A DNA stretch of 64,000 nt from Paenibacillus gyeongsangnamensis (GCF_027533625.1 NZ_JAQAGZ010000006.1:186001-250000); one strand, 5' to 3'. Shown: positions 35,816 to 44,475, numbered from the stretch's first letter. The notes: a model not told the origin generated them from the sequence alone. Program-made: numbers and translations.

Positions 35816-36772
35816 CTAAGTTTCCAGCAGCACTTGACCGGTCCGGGAAAGATCGTAGCCTTGAATCGCACTCAGCTCCTGGTGAAACGATTCCGAACGT
35901 AAAATGCGCTTCACCGTTTCCATCCAGTCCCGGTTCTCCGGTCGGTTCAGCATGACCAGGTCATAGCTTTCTTGAATGAGGGGGACAAAATCGACGCCAC
36001 CGACGATGTGGGCCGCCTTCTCGATGCCGACCCCCACATCCGCTTCTCCGGATGCCACTTTACCGGCAACGCCCAGATGATTGGACTCCGTATGCTCGTA
36101 GCCCGTCAGCCGGCGCGGATCGATGTCGTGCAGTCTGAGCTGCTCGTCCAGCAGTACTCTCGCCCCGGAGCCTATCTCCCGGTTGACGAGCCGGAGGCCG
36201 GGACGCCACAGGTCTTCCCAAGCCTGCAATCCGAGCGGGTTGCCCTGCGCTACATAAAATCCGGCGCTCCGGGACAGCAGGTGAATCACCGTATAGGAGA
36301 AGCCGCCCAGCAGCTTGCGAACGTAAGGCAAATTGTACTCGCCGGTGTCTCCGTCGATCAGATGGGTACTGACGATATCGGATTCTCCCCGGTACATGGA
36401 AATCAGGCTGTCGAGGCTGCCGACATAGGAACGCAGGGGCCGAATGCCGGGAGCATGCTTTTCCAGATGCTTCGCAAGCAGGTCCAGGCTGATATCCTGG
36501 CCGGTTATGACGAGCTGGGGCATACGCTTGTTCGGCGCCGGCGGCTGAATCGCAGCGGCTGATGCAGCATGCGGGATCGGCCTCAGCCCCGAATCGGCGA
36601 TGCCTTTCGCTTTATGTTTGTAGGCATCGAGGTCCGAGGCGTCCACGCGCATCTGCTTACCGACGCGGTACGCTGGCAGGTCACCTTTCTTGATGAGGTC
36701 GTACACCGTCAGCTTGGAAACCTTCAGCAGCTTCGCAATTTCTTCCGTTGTATAGGACATATCGTTGGTCAT
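35816..36772 (-). CDS. Helix-turn-helix regulator with molybdate-type periplasmic-binding-like domain
   Basis: 318 aa from ATG 36772, which has a perfect GAGGAGG site 6 nt upstream; a longer frame extends 35 codons further without such a site. N-terminal excisionase-type HTH: YTTEEIAKLLKVSKLTVYDLIKKGDLPAYRVGKQMRV. Residues about 80-318 match the PBP_like domain (LVITGQDISLDLLAKHLEK, VNREIGSGARVLLD, GEADVGVGIEKAA). It is divergent from modA, whose start is 107 nt away. This pairing is common for molybdate or tungstate uptake regulators. Confidence 0.85.
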   Translation of the reverse strand: MTNDMSYTTEEIAKLLKVSKLTVYDLIKKGDLPAYRVGKQMRVDASDLDAYKHKAKGIADSGLRPIPHAASAAAIQPPAPNKRMPQLVITGQDISLDLLAKHLEKHAPGIRPLRSYVGSLDSLISMYRGESDIVSTHLIDGDTGEYNLPYVRKLLGGFSYTVIHLLSRSAGFYVAQGNPLGLQAWEDLWRPGLRLVNREIGSGARVLLDEQLRLHDIDPRRLTGYEHTESNHLGVAGKVASGEADVGVGIEKAAHIVGGVDFVPLIQESYDLVMLNRPENRDWMETVKRILRSESFHQELSAIQGYDLSRTGQVLLET

Positions 36773-36879
36773 TCGGTTCCTCCTCAAGTATCCGACGGAA
36801 GCGGATCGACTGAATACCACTTTATCATAACGGGACGCCATTCGAAAACCCGTAACTACCTGCTGGGAGGCAATCAATC

Positions 36880-37695
36880 ATGAATAAGAATCTATTAAAA
36901 TGCGTACCGCTCGCCGCTATCGTTCTACTGCTGATCTTGTCGGGCTGCGGAACGGGAGTCCCGTCCGCCCGAACCGACGAGAAGCAGGCGGCTGTGGAGA
37001 AAGTCGAGCTAACCGTCTCCGCTGCCGCTAGTCTGACGGAGGCGATGAAAGAAATTCAGACCGTCTATGAGCGTTCCAACAAGAACGTCAAACTGCAGTT
37101 TAATTTCGGCGCTTCCGGTACGCTCCAGCAGCAGATCGAGCAGGGGGCACCGGCGGACTTGTTCATTTCGGCGTCGACTAAGAATATGAAGGCGCTGACG
37201 GACCGGCAGCTCATTCAGCCGGATCAGCAAAAGACGCTGCTGCTCGGCGAGCTTGTATTGATCGTGCCTGCGGACGGGAAGACGAAGATAGAAAAGCTGG
37301 AGGACTTAAACCGTCCCGAGATTCATCACATTGCGGCCGGCGAGCCGGAGACGGTGCCTGCGGGAGGTTATGCTAAAGAAGCACTCACGAAGGCGAAGCT
37401 GTGGGAGCCGCTGCAGCCCAAACTGGTGCTCGGGAAGGACGTGCGTCAGGTGCTGACGTACGTCGAGTCGGGAAATGCGGAAGCCGGATTCGTGTACCGC
37501 ACCGACGCGCTCACCTCGGCGAAGGTAAAGGTAGCTTTGCCGGTGGACCCCGGCATCTATAGTCCGATCGAATACCCGGCCGGCATCGTGAAGGCGACCA
37601 AGCACGCCAAGGAAGCGCAGGCGCTGTACAGTTTCTTGCAAAGCAAGGAAGCGAAGGATATATTCGTCAAATACGGCTTCTCTATACCGAAGTAA
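36880..37695 (+). CDS. modA: Molybdate ABC transporter substrate-binding lipoprotein
   Basis: 271 aa. Lipobox ILSGC (Cys23). The oxyanion-binding motifs are SAAASLTEAMKEI, NFGASGTLQQQIEQGAPADLFISAS and the C-terminal YVESGNAEAGFVYRTDA, all typical of ModA. GGGAGGCAATCA precedes the ATG. It delivers molybdate (or tungstate) to the ModB permease encoded 12 nt downstream. Confidence 0.94.
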   Translation: MNKNLLKCVPLAAIVLLLILSGCGTGVPSARTDEKQAAVEKVELTVSAAASLTEAMKEIQTVYERSNKNVKLQFNFGASGTLQQQIEQGAPADLFISASTKNMKALTDRQLIQPDQQKTLLLGELVLIVPADGKTKIEKLEDLNRPEIHHIAAGEPETVPAGGYAKEALTKAKLWEPLQPKLVLGKDVRQVLTYVESGNAEAGFVYRTDALTSAKVKVALPVDPGIYSPIEYPAGIVKATKHAKEAQALYSFLQSKEAKDIFVKYGFSIPK

Positions 37696-37707
37696 GGATG
37701 ATGCGCC

Positions 37708-38367
37708 ATGGATTTGCAAGAGTTGGCCCCGCCCGTTCTCACTTCGCTTAAAGTATCGTTCATCGCCAGTCTCATTGTCTTTACACTCGGTTCGATGGCG
37801 GCTTGGGGCATGTCGAAAAGGCGCTTCGCCGGCAAGCTGCTGGTGGAAACGGTCTTTATGCTTCCGCTCGTCCTGCCGCCGACAGTCGTCGGCTTCATTC
37901 TGCTCGTTCTGTTAGGCAAAAAGAGCTGGATCGGAAGACTCGCCGAAGCATGGGGTTCGGTTCCGATCATATTTACCTGGCAGGCGGCCGTCATCGCATC
38001 GGTCGTCGTCGCCTTCCCTCTTGTGTATCAAACCGCCAAGTCGGGCTTCGCCTCCGTAGACCGGGATCTTGAGGACGTAGCCCGTTCCATGGGGGCTGGG
38101 GAGGGTCAGGTGCTCCGCCTAGTCACGGTACCGCTCGCAGGCCGCATGCTGGCGACGGCGTATCTGCTTGGCTTTGCCCGGGGACTCGGAGAATTTGGCG
38201 CGACGCTGATGATCGCAGGGAATATTCCGAACAAAACGCAAACGCTGCCGACGGCGATTTATTTGGCGGTGGAATCGGGGCATACGGCGGAGGCCTGGTG
38301 GTGGACCGGTACCATGATCGTCATTTCGTTCCTGATGCTGCTTCTCGTGAACGGGAAAAAGCATTGA
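37708..38367 (+). CDS. modB: Molybdate ABC transporter permease
   Basis: 219 aa, about five transmembrane helices. The ABC-permease EAA loop is EDVARSMGAGEGQVLRLVTVPLA. VFMLPLVLPPTVVGFILL and ARGLGEFGATLMIAGNIP are ModB hallmarks. The stop codon overlaps the promoter of the fluoride-riboswitch transcript. No modC ATPase follows, so an ATPase encoded elsewhere must energise the system. Confidence 0.93.
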   Translation: MDLQELAPPVLTSLKVSFIASLIVFTLGSMAAWGMSKRRFAGKLLVETVFMLPLVLPPTVVGFILLVLLGKKSWIGRLAEAWGSVPIIFTWQAAVIASVVVAFPLVYQTAKSGFASVDRDLEDVARSMGAGEGQVLRLVTVPLAGRMLATAYLLGFARGLGEFGATLMIAGNIPNKTQTLPTAIYLAVESGHTAEAWWWTGTMIVISFLMLLLVNGKKH

Positions 38368-38392
38368 CGAATCATGCGGATTAAGTTAAGAT
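38364..38392 (+). promoter_or_regulatory. Sigma-A promoter of the fluoride-riboswitch transcript
   Basis: TTGACG (38364-38369), 17-nt spacer, TAAGAT (38387-38392); overlaps the modB stop codon. Confidence 0.75.
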
Positions 38393-38402
38393 GAGGTCAA
38401 TG

Positions 38403-38457
38403 TGCAAGGGCGATGGAGTTCGCCGTAACCGCCTTCGGGCTGATGACTCCTACCAGT
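38403..38457 (+). promoter_or_regulatory. Fluoride riboswitch (crcB motif) aptamer
   Basis: The string GGGCGATGGAGTTCGCC, then GTAACCGCC, TTCG, GGGCTGATGACTCCTACC is the consensus aptamer almost base for base: GGCGAT/ATCGCC-type pairing, the GTTCGCC pseudoknot strand and the TGATGACTCCTAC 3' segment. Binding of fluoride would prevent the downstream terminator (38449-38488) from forming. Confidence 0.95.
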
Positions 38458-38488
38458 GTTTTCTTGACTGGTAGGGGTCTGTTTTTTT
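38449..38488 (+). terminator. Riboswitch-controlled terminator
   Basis: Perfect stem CCTACCAG/CTGGTAGG (38449-38456 with 38468-38475), followed by GGTCTG and seven T. The 5' arm overlaps the last bases of the fluoride aptamer, the standard mutually exclusive design. Confidence 0.9.
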
Positions 38489-38526
38489 GCAATCGCAAAC
38501 GGGACGATGGGGGCTGGCAACGAAGC

Positions 38527-39858
38527 ATGTGGAAACATCGATCAAATTGGAAAACGGACGACCTCGGCGCACGCCTAGCTTCTTTAACGGGCGGTTTCGC
38601 CCGGTGGACCGTTCTCGGCGGAATGGTAGGGCTTCTGGCGGGTACCGCATCCGCCGCATTCCTCCGCTTGCTTGAGGCTGCGACCGAGCTCCGGCTGGTT
38701 CATCCGTGGCTGCTGTTCCTACTGCCGCTAAGCGGGGCTGCCGTGAGCTTGATGTATATGAAATATGGAGGCAGCAGCGGGAAGGGAAATAATTTGATCC
38801 TGGAGCAAATTCACGGCGGGAACGATTCGATCCCGCTGCGCATGGCTCCCTTCGTCCTGGCCGGGACCGTGCTTACCCACCTGTTCGGCGGCTCCGCCGG
38901 CCGGGAAGGAACCGCCGTGCAAATGGGGGGCAGTCTGGCGGAAGCGCTGGGCAGAGCCTTGCGCATCGGCACAGGAGACCGCCGCATTTTGCTGATGTGC
39001 GGCATCAGCGGGGGGTTCGGTTCCGTGTTCGGCACGCCGCTCGCCGGCACGGTATTCGGCCTCGAGGTGCTGGCGATCGGCATGATCCGGCACGAAGCGC
39101 TCATTCCTTGCTTCGCAGCCAGCTTCGTCGGTCATCTCGTGACGACGGAGCTGTGGGGAGTACAGCATGCCCACTACGGCATGGGAATGATTCCGGCACT
39201 CAGCGGCTGGGGCATCGCGAAGGTCGTAGGCGCCTCGGTGCTGTTCGGGCTGATGAGCCGCGTCTTCAGCGAGCTGACCCATGGTCTGAAGAGCGGCTTC
39301 GCGCGCTGGATTAAGCACCCTGCGATGCGAAGCGCCGCAGGCGGCTTCGTTCTGATCGGACTGACATATGCTGTTGGGACAAGAGATTATTTGGGGCTGG
39401 GACTGCCGCTTCTGGCTCAATCGTTCTCGGAAACTGTGGCGCCCCTTGCCTTTCTGTGGAAAACGGTGTTCACCACGATTACGCTGGGAGCCGGCTTTCA
39501 GGGCGGTGAGGTTACGCCGCTGTTCGTCATCGGGGCGACGCTGGGAAACACGCTTTCCGGCTGGCTTATGCTTCCGTCCGCTTTTTTGGCGGGGCTCGGA
39601 CTGATTGCCGTATTCAGCGGAGCGACGAATACCCCTGTGGCCTGCTTCATGCTCGGGCTTGAGCTATTCGGCTCGGAGGGGGCCGTGTACATGTTTATTG
39701 CTTGTATCGTCAGCTATGTGTTCTCCGGGCATAGCGGCATTTATACGGCTCAGCGGATAGGCGTGCCGAAGAGCCGTCTGCTTCAGGGACGGGAAGGAAC
39801 TGCGCTGGCCGCGTTGAAAGAGCGGAGGGCCGAGGCTGACAAACAGACGAGCAGATGA
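38527..39858 (+). CDS. CLC-F type fluoride/proton antiporter (ClC family)
   Basis: About 443 aa starting at ATG 38527; a longer frame opens at 38413 but that lies inside the riboswitch aptamer. Ten or more membrane helices. The gating-glutamate motif is GGSAGREGTAVQMG (GREGT as in CLC-F, where chloride-type members have GREGP), the selectivity loop is SSGKGNNLILEQI, and GAGFQGGEVTPLFVIGA follows. Together with the fluoride riboswitch this identifies a fluoride exporter. The ribosome site (GGGGG) is weakly placed, so the exact start is uncertain. Confidence 0.9.
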   Translation: MWKHRSNWKTDDLGARLASLTGGFARWTVLGGMVGLLAGTASAAFLRLLEAATELRLVHPWLLFLLPLSGAAVSLMYMKYGGSSGKGNNLILEQIHGGNDSIPLRMAPFVLAGTVLTHLFGGSAGREGTAVQMGGSLAEALGRALRIGTGDRRILLMCGISGGFGSVFGTPLAGTVFGLEVLAIGMIRHEALIPCFAASFVGHLVTTELWGVQHAHYGMGMIPALSGWGIAKVVGASVLFGLMSRVFSELTHGLKSGFARWIKHPAMRSAAGGFVLIGLTYAVGTRDYLGLGLPLLAQSFSETVAPLAFLWKTVFTTITLGAGFQGGEVTPLFVIGATLGNTLSGWLMLPSAFLAGLGLIAVFSGATNTPVACFMLGLELFGSEGAVYMFIACIVSYVFSGHSGIYTAQRIGVPKSRLLQGREGTALAALKERRAEADKQTSR

Positions 39859-39907
39859 GGGGCTGGCGAGCTTTATTTTGGGCTCCAAATCCTTCTCCGT
39901 GACATTT

Positions 39908-40528
39908 CTAATCGCCAATCGCATATTGTTCGTTCTCGGTCCACTCGTATTCCATGATGCTCGCCGTGTCATCGGCCCGTTCTTCCCCGAGCAGCTTCCC
40001 GACAACGTACAGCGACGCATCGATCCCTGCGGAAACCCCGGCCGACATGATGATTTTGCCATTGTCCGTATAACGTACATCATCCCTGATAACGGACGAT
40101 TTGGGAGCGACGGCTCTTAATTCATCGATGGCCCGCCGGTTGGTCGTTAGCGTCATTCCTTCAAGCGGCATTGCCCGGACAAGCAGCAGGGCTCCGGTAC
40201 ATACCGTCAATACGAGCTCCGCCTGTTCCGCCGTCTCCCGAATCCATTCGGCCATTCTCTCATTATGCATTTCTTTCCTCGAGCCCCAGCCGCCCGGGAG
40301 CACGAGAACATCCGGTGGAGGACAGGTGTCGAACGTGTAGCTCGGGTTCAAGCTCAAATTCCCCAGGGCGGTCACGGGCCCTTCTTTCTCTGCAACAGTG
40401 AACACCCGGAAATCTTTGCCGCGATCGCTTCCGACGGTAAATACCTCGAACGGTCCTGCGAAATCAAGTACCTCCACTTGGTCATAAACCACAATCGCTA
40501 CATTCCTCATCTTCCGTACCGTATCCAT
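39908..40528 (-). CDS. DJ-1/PfpI family protein
   Basis: About 206 aa from ATG 40528 (GGGAGAGGAT 4 nt upstream; another ATG at 40534 overlaps that site). The class I glutamine-amidotransferase-like fold is visible: NVAIVVYDQVEVLDFAGPFEVF, VLVLPGGWGSRKE, and the nucleophile elbow LVLTVCTGALLLV with the conserved Cys. The AraC-type DNA-binding extension found in many relatives is absent. Relatives include isonitrile hydratases, proteases and deglycases; the reaction here is not evident. The gene lies behind a ZTP riboswitch. It converges on the fluoride exporter gene. Confidence 0.88.
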   Translation of the reverse strand: MDTVRKMRNVAIVVYDQVEVLDFAGPFEVFTVGSDRGKDFRVFTVAEKEGPVTALGNLSLNPSYTFDTCPPPDVLVLPGGWGSRKEMHNERMAEWIRETAEQAELVLTVCTGALLLVRAMPLEGMTLTTNRRAIDELRAVAPKSSVIRDDVRYTDNGKIIMSAGVSAGIDASLYVVGKLLGEERADDTASIMEYEWTENEQYAIGD

Positions 40529-40573
40529 GAACATCCTCTCCCTTTTCTACATGAGATCACTTCTTCATTTACG

Positions 40574-40611
40574 AAAAAAAAGTATCGGATCTTGACTTAG
40601 ATCCCATACTT
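40574..40611 (-). terminator. ZTP-riboswitch expression-platform terminator
   Basis: On the minus strand AAGTAT-GGATCT / AGATCC-ATACTT (stem 40606-40611 and 40599-40604 with 40587-40592 and 40580-40585) followed by eight T. The 5' arm begins where the aptamer ends. Confidence 0.9.
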
Positions 40612-40690
40612 TCGCCCAGGCGTACGGCTTTATGACTTATGTGCTCCCTCGTGGTACTCCACGTTACGCCAGTCGCACATACCTGAAATT
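40612..40690 (-). promoter_or_regulatory. ZTP (pfl-motif) riboswitch aptamer
   Basis: On the minus strand: TGTGCGACTGGCG, ACGTGG-AGTA-CCACG hairpin, AGGGAGCACATA, a linker, then GCCG and CGCCTGGGCG. TATGTGC/GCACATA form the first stem, CGTGG/CCACG the second, and the GGCG of GACTGGCG can pair with CGCC of the 3' domain as the known pseudoknot. This is the class that senses ZMP/ZTP, the folate-stress alarmone. Confidence 0.9.
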
Positions 40691-40701
40691 TACGTACTCC
40701 A

Positions 40702-40730
40702 TTTATATCAAAAGATTCAGAAAAATACAA
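40702..40730 (-). promoter_or_regulatory. Promoter of the ZTP-riboswitch transcript
   Basis: Minus strand TTGTAT (40730-40725), 17-nt spacer, TATAAA (40707-40702), just before the aptamer. Confidence 0.7.
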
Positions 40731-40861
40731 TAATTATTTTCGATATTTGCTTCCCCTTTTTTCGTTGCGAAGGATGTCGAATCCGATCGAAAAACGATAG
40801 ATATATTCAACGCAATAAGGTATAATTTACCTATTAATATAGGAAAAAAGGGGACTTTTCA

Positions 40862-42574
40862 ATGCTATTACGTAATTTAAAAGTCGGTCAAAAATTGCTT
40901 TTGCTCGTCGGAATTTCCATACTATTCATTGGTATTGTCGGTTTAACGAGCTTTAACTACATGAATCAAATGAATAAGGATTCGGATTCCATGTATTTCG
41001 ACAAACTTCAACCCATCAAGACGCTAGGCTCGATTCGATATAATATTAGAGCAATCGATGCCTACATGCTTGAAATATTGGTAACTAAAGAAACGGCAGC
41101 GATTTCCGATTTAGAGAAGAAGACGATGGACCGGTTGGAACAAACCAATAAACTTCTTGAGGATTACGGCAAGACGAAGTTGGATTCCACGGAAGTTGAA
41201 AAGCTAAACCAATTTAAACAAAGTTATCAAAGTTATCAGAAGGAGCTCGCCAAAGTCATCAGCTTGGCAAAGGGGCAGAAAAAAGACGACGCTTACAACG
41301 CGTTTTCCAAGCAGTTGAAGGATGTACGCAGCTCCGTTACCAAGTCGATCCAGGAGCTTAGCGATCAGAATGATGAAAAGGCGGATCAGTTAAACCAAGC
41401 GATCGCGTCCAATTTCCATCACGCGATGACCATTATTACTTTGGTTACGCTTATAGCGATTGCCATAAGCGCCTTACTGGGATGGTTTATTAACCGCATC
41501 ATCATTCGTCCGATACAAGAGTTGCAGCACTCCATGTCCGAGGTGGAGCAGGGGGATTTTACCGTTCAAGGAACATACAAATCGAAGGATGAGCTTGGCC
41601 AATTAACCCGTTCATTTAATCGGATGATCGAGAATGTGCGGGGACTAATCAAGCAGGTGGCGGAAACTTCAGAACAAGTAGCCGCTTCTTCCGAAGAACT
41701 GACGGCAAGTGCCGAAGAAACTAGTAAAGCGACCGAATTTATCGCTTCGACGGTTCAAGAAGTGGCGGCGGGGACGGATAAACAAGTAAAGAGCATCGAA
41801 AGCGCTTCACAAACGATTCATGAAATGTCAGCCGGCATACAACAAATTGCTGCAAACTCCCAGGACGTCAGCATAACAGCTATACAAGCGTCCAATATGG
41901 CTGCCGAGGGTACTGAGTCGATCCAGACCGCCGTACAGCAGATGAATTCGATCCATCAAACGGTTATTGAATTGGCGCAAGTGGTTGAAGAATTGGGGAA
42001 TCGTTCGAATGCCATCGGAGAAATAAATAATGCCATGACCGATATCGCTTCCCGAACGAATCTGCTGGCTCTCAACGCGGCCATTGAAGCGGCAAGAGCA
42101 GGAGAAGACGGCCGCGGCTTTGCGGTTGTCGCTAACGAGGTCCGTAAGCTGGCGGAGCAATCGGCGCAATCCGCACAACAGATATCCGAACTCATCGGCG
42201 CAATTCAGAGCGAGACCTTAAGCGCAGTCGAGTCCATGCACCATACAAAAAATGAAGTCGAAGAGGGAATCGTCCTCGTTTCGAATGCCGGAAATTCATT
42301 TGCAAATATTAAACATACCATCGACGGGGTCTCAGCCCAAGTCCAAGAATTTTCAAGCGCCATCCGGCAAATGTCTCAAGGTACGGAATACATTCTCGAA
42401 TCGATCAGCCAAATTGTCGAGGTAGCCGAAGTCACCGCTTCCGGAACGCAAGGGGTATCCGCTTCGACCGAAGAACAATTGGCGGCCATGCAGGAGATTT
42501 CGGCTTCCGGCTCGTATTTATCGAAGATGGCGGAAAATTTACAAACCCAGTTCGGACAATTTAAAATAGGATAA
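40862..42574 (+). CDS. Methyl-accepting chemotaxis protein
   Basis: 570 aa. First transmembrane helix about residues 12-30, an extracytoplasmic four-helix-bundle sensor to about 188, a second helix ([22 protein letters not shown]), HAMP ([23 protein letters not shown]) and the cytoplasmic signalling hairpin with [43 protein letters not shown] at its tip. Ligand unknown. AAAAAGGGGAC precedes the ATG. No che or other motility genes in the window. The gene is lower in GC than its neighbours. Confidence 0.95.
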   Translation: MLLRNLKVGQKLLLLVGISILFIGIVGLTSFNYMNQMNKDSDSMYFDKLQPIKTLGSIRYNIRAIDAYMLEILVTKETAAISDLEKKTMDRLEQTNKLLEDYGKTKLDSTEVEKLNQFKQSYQSYQKELAKVISLAKGQKKDDAYNAFSKQLKDVRSSVTKSIQELSDQNDEKADQLNQAIASNFHHAMTIITLVTLIAIAISALLGWFINRIIIRPIQELQHSMSEVEQGDFTVQGTYKSKDELGQLTRSFNRMIENVRGLIKQVAETSEQVAASSEELTASAEETSKATEFIASTVQEVAAGTDKQVKSIESASQTIHEMSAGIQQIAANSQDVSITAIQASNMAAEGTESIQTAVQQMNSIHQTVIELAQVVEELGNRSNAIGEINNAMTDIASRTNLLALNAAIEAARAGEDGRGFAVVANEVRKLAEQSAQSAQQISELIGAIQSETLSAVESMHHTKNEVEEGIVLVSNAGNSFANIKHTIDGVSAQVQEFSSAIRQMSQGTEYILESISQIVEVAEVTASGTQGVSASTEEQLAAMQEISASGSYLSKMAENLQTQFGQFKIG

Positions 42575-42606
42575 CGACATAGGGGACAAGAGGAGTGGGA
42601 GCCGGG

Positions 42607-43150
42607 ATGACGACTTATAGCACTTCTGCGCGGCATTAACGTAGGCGGTAATCAAAAGATAAAAATGGCCGAATTGAAAAAGCTGCTGGAAGCGGCCGGA
42701 CTTAGCCGTGTTCAAACCTATATCCAGAGCGGCAATGTTTTGTTCCAATCGGAGAAGCCTGCCGAGGCGCTGAAGATATTGATCGCAGAGGAAATTAAAC
42801 GAAGCTTCGGCTTCTCCATCGCCGTGATGCTTAGAACCTCCTCCGAATGGAGGTCCATCCTGGCGAATTGTCCTTACCCTGCCGATGCGTTAACGGAAGG
42901 TCAAAGCATTCAAGTCACTTTCTTTAACGACGCGCCTTCCGTGCAAGAGCTGGATCGGCTGTCTGAGGTGAGGAGCGACATGGACGAGTTCCAGCTCCTT
43001 GGCAAGGAATTATATATGTTTTTCAGGCAAAGCATCCTGGATTCTAAGCTTCCCGACCAGCTGCAGAAGCTGAAAATTCCTGTAACGACACGCAACTGGA
43101 ATACCGTGCTTAAGCTTGCTGCCATGGCGGAAGCCATGGAAGCCGGATGA
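42607..43150 (+). pseudogene. DUF1697 family gene with an N-terminal frameshift
   Basis: ATG 42607 behind GGAGTGGGAG opens MTTY, then the frame breaks. After the extra single base at 42619 the reading continues ALLRGINVGGNQKIKMAELKKLLE, the standard DUF1697 start (MTTYIALLRGINVGG). The rest, through TYIQSGNVLFQSEK and VTTRNWNTVLKLAAMAE, is intact to 43150. Two bases of one codon appear to be missing. The downstream ATG at 42665 could still give a protein lacking about 19 residues. Confidence 0.8.
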
Positions 43151-43159
43151 GCATGAAGC

Positions 43160-43186
43160 CCATACCCATACGGTATGGGTTTTTCT
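43160..43186 (+). terminator. Terminator behind the DUF1697 gene
   Basis: CCCATACC/GGTATGGG stem, then TTTTTCTTT. Repeat copy E begins right after it at 43190. Confidence 0.8.
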
Positions 43187-43189
43187 TTG

Positions 43190-43291
43190 GTTGATAAGAA
43201 TTTATAAGTTTTCGTAACTTATAGCTTCGCATCAACCTTGGTAAACGCGCTGGTCCTTGTAAGACAAGGACGGCGTAGCCGTTTATCCTGG
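43190..43291 (+). repeat. 102-bp dispersed repeat, copy E
   Basis: Intact copy, nearly identical to copies B to D, directly behind the T-rich tail of the DUF1697 terminator. Confidence 0.9.
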
Positions 43292-43408
43292 CGGTTCATT
43301 TTAGTTGAACCAGCTGCCAAGATATAGCTACGGTTCCCAAAGGATTTAAATTCAAGCTTGACTAAGTACTCGATCAGGTTGGAGTGGTTCAGAATAAATA
43401 TTAAGGGG

Positions 43409-43437
43409 TTGACTTCCGATTTGCGGTGGGATAATAT
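43409..43437 (+). promoter_or_regulatory. Promoter of the DUF6530 gene
   Basis: TTGACT (43409-43414), 17-nt spacer, TAATAT (43432-43437). AT-rich iterations of TAGTAAAT follow at about 43458-43482 in the leader. Confidence 0.55.
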
Positions 43438-43514
43438 TGTTGATGCGGTTATTAATTTAGTAAATTAGTAAATGAGTAAATAAAAATCCAGTAAACATGG
43501 AGAGGACAAAAACA

Positions 43515-43994
43515 ATGAAAATACCGACTACATTAAAACATAAACCGGTGATCGTTTCTGAAAATTATGAGAATGTTGACGGCAGGTATGCCCATCACTC
43601 CGATGCGAAGGGGCTTTCGTTAGGATTGGCCCAATGGAATGACAGGGGGAAGGTCGACATTTCGGCCAAAGTATGGAGATACACGGGAGAAAAATGGTCC
43701 AGGCAGTCGGAGGAATTGCCGCTCCATCGCGTGCTTGACCTTGCCATTCTAGTCTGCCGAACGATGGGGCATTTTCGGGAAGCGTATCAATATGAGCAAT
43801 TGTATGATCCCAATAATCCGGTACTCGACCGGGTCGGATTGCAAGGGGATGCCATGACCGTAGCCGTATGTACGGACAACGATAAGATTAATGAAGATAT
43901 TAAGCTGTTCAGCCAAGCGCTCAGCGATGACGATGAGCTGATCGGAGAACGCTTGCGCACGCTTTCCAGACTTTTAAAAGATATGGGATATTAA
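43515..43994 (+). CDS. DUF6530 family protein
   Basis: About 159 aa beginning MKIPTTLKHKPVIVSENYENVDGR, soluble, with WRYTGEKWSRQSEELPLHRVLDLAILVCR in the centre and a charged helical C-terminus. It matches the uncharacterised DUF6530 pattern (MKIPTxLKHKPV). GGAGAGGAC lies 9 nt before ATG 43515; an in-frame ATG at 43497 overlaps that site. No function can be assigned; it stands alone between repeat E and a GIY-YIG gene. Confidence 0.7.
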   Translation: MKIPTTLKHKPVIVSENYENVDGRYAHHSDAKGLSLGLAQWNDRGKVDISAKVWRYTGEKWSRQSEELPLHRVLDLAILVCRTMGHFREAYQYEQLYDPNNPVLDRVGLQGDAMTVAVCTDNDKINEDIKLFSQALSDDDELIGERLRTLSRLLKDMGY

Positions 43995-44055
43995 TTTGTT
44001 TACTAATACGTCTCGCTCATTTCGGTTGTCAAAAAGATAAGATTGGAGAAACAAC

Positions 44056-44445
44056 ATGACACTGGATAAACAACGGAAGAAGGAGCTTGCCTCTGCTTAC
44101 AAACAGTCGTTTCGGCCTATGGGCGTTTATCAAATCCGGAACGTAGAGAACGGTAAAGTATACGTAGACGGCAGTATGGACCTTGACGGCGCCCGAAACC
44201 GTCTTGCCTTCATGAAACAGACGAACCTGAATACGATCATGGAATTACAGCAGGATTGGAATAAGTACGGGGGCGACTGCTTCGTATTCGAGGAGCTGGA
44301 CCAAATCAAGCCGCGTGAAGAAGTTTTGAACGACACGTCCGAATTAAAAAAATATAAGGACGAGGTAGACGCCCTCTTGGAGCTGTGGCTTGAAAAGCTC
44401 CAGCCTTACGGGGATAAGGGGTACAACAAAACGAAGCGGAAATAA
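44056..44445 (+). CDS. GIY-YIG nuclease family protein
   Basis: 129 aa. GVYQIRNVENGKVYVDGS (residues about 23-40) is the GIY-YIG core (GVY...KVYV), and LDGARNRLAFMKQTNLN contains the following Arg helix. FEELDQI and KPYGDKGYNK-like C-terminal features agree with the small stand-alone family of Firmicutes. Members are related to UvrC and homing nucleases; whether it is active is unknown. GGAGAAACAAC precedes the ATG. Confidence 0.8.
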   Translation: MTLDKQRKKELASAYKQSFRPMGVYQIRNVENGKVYVDGSMDLDGARNRLAFMKQTNLNTIMELQQDWNKYGGDCFVFEELDQIKPREEVLNDTSELKKYKDEVDALLELWLEKLQPYGDKGYNKTKRK

Positions 44446-44451
44446 TCAAGG

Positions 44452-44475
44452 AACCCGGCCGGGAGGCCGGGTTTG
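44452..44475 (+). terminator. Terminator of the GIY-YIG gene
   Basis: AACCCGGCC/GGCCGGGTT 9-bp stem (44452-44460 with 44465-44473) then TTGTTG. Confidence 0.75.
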
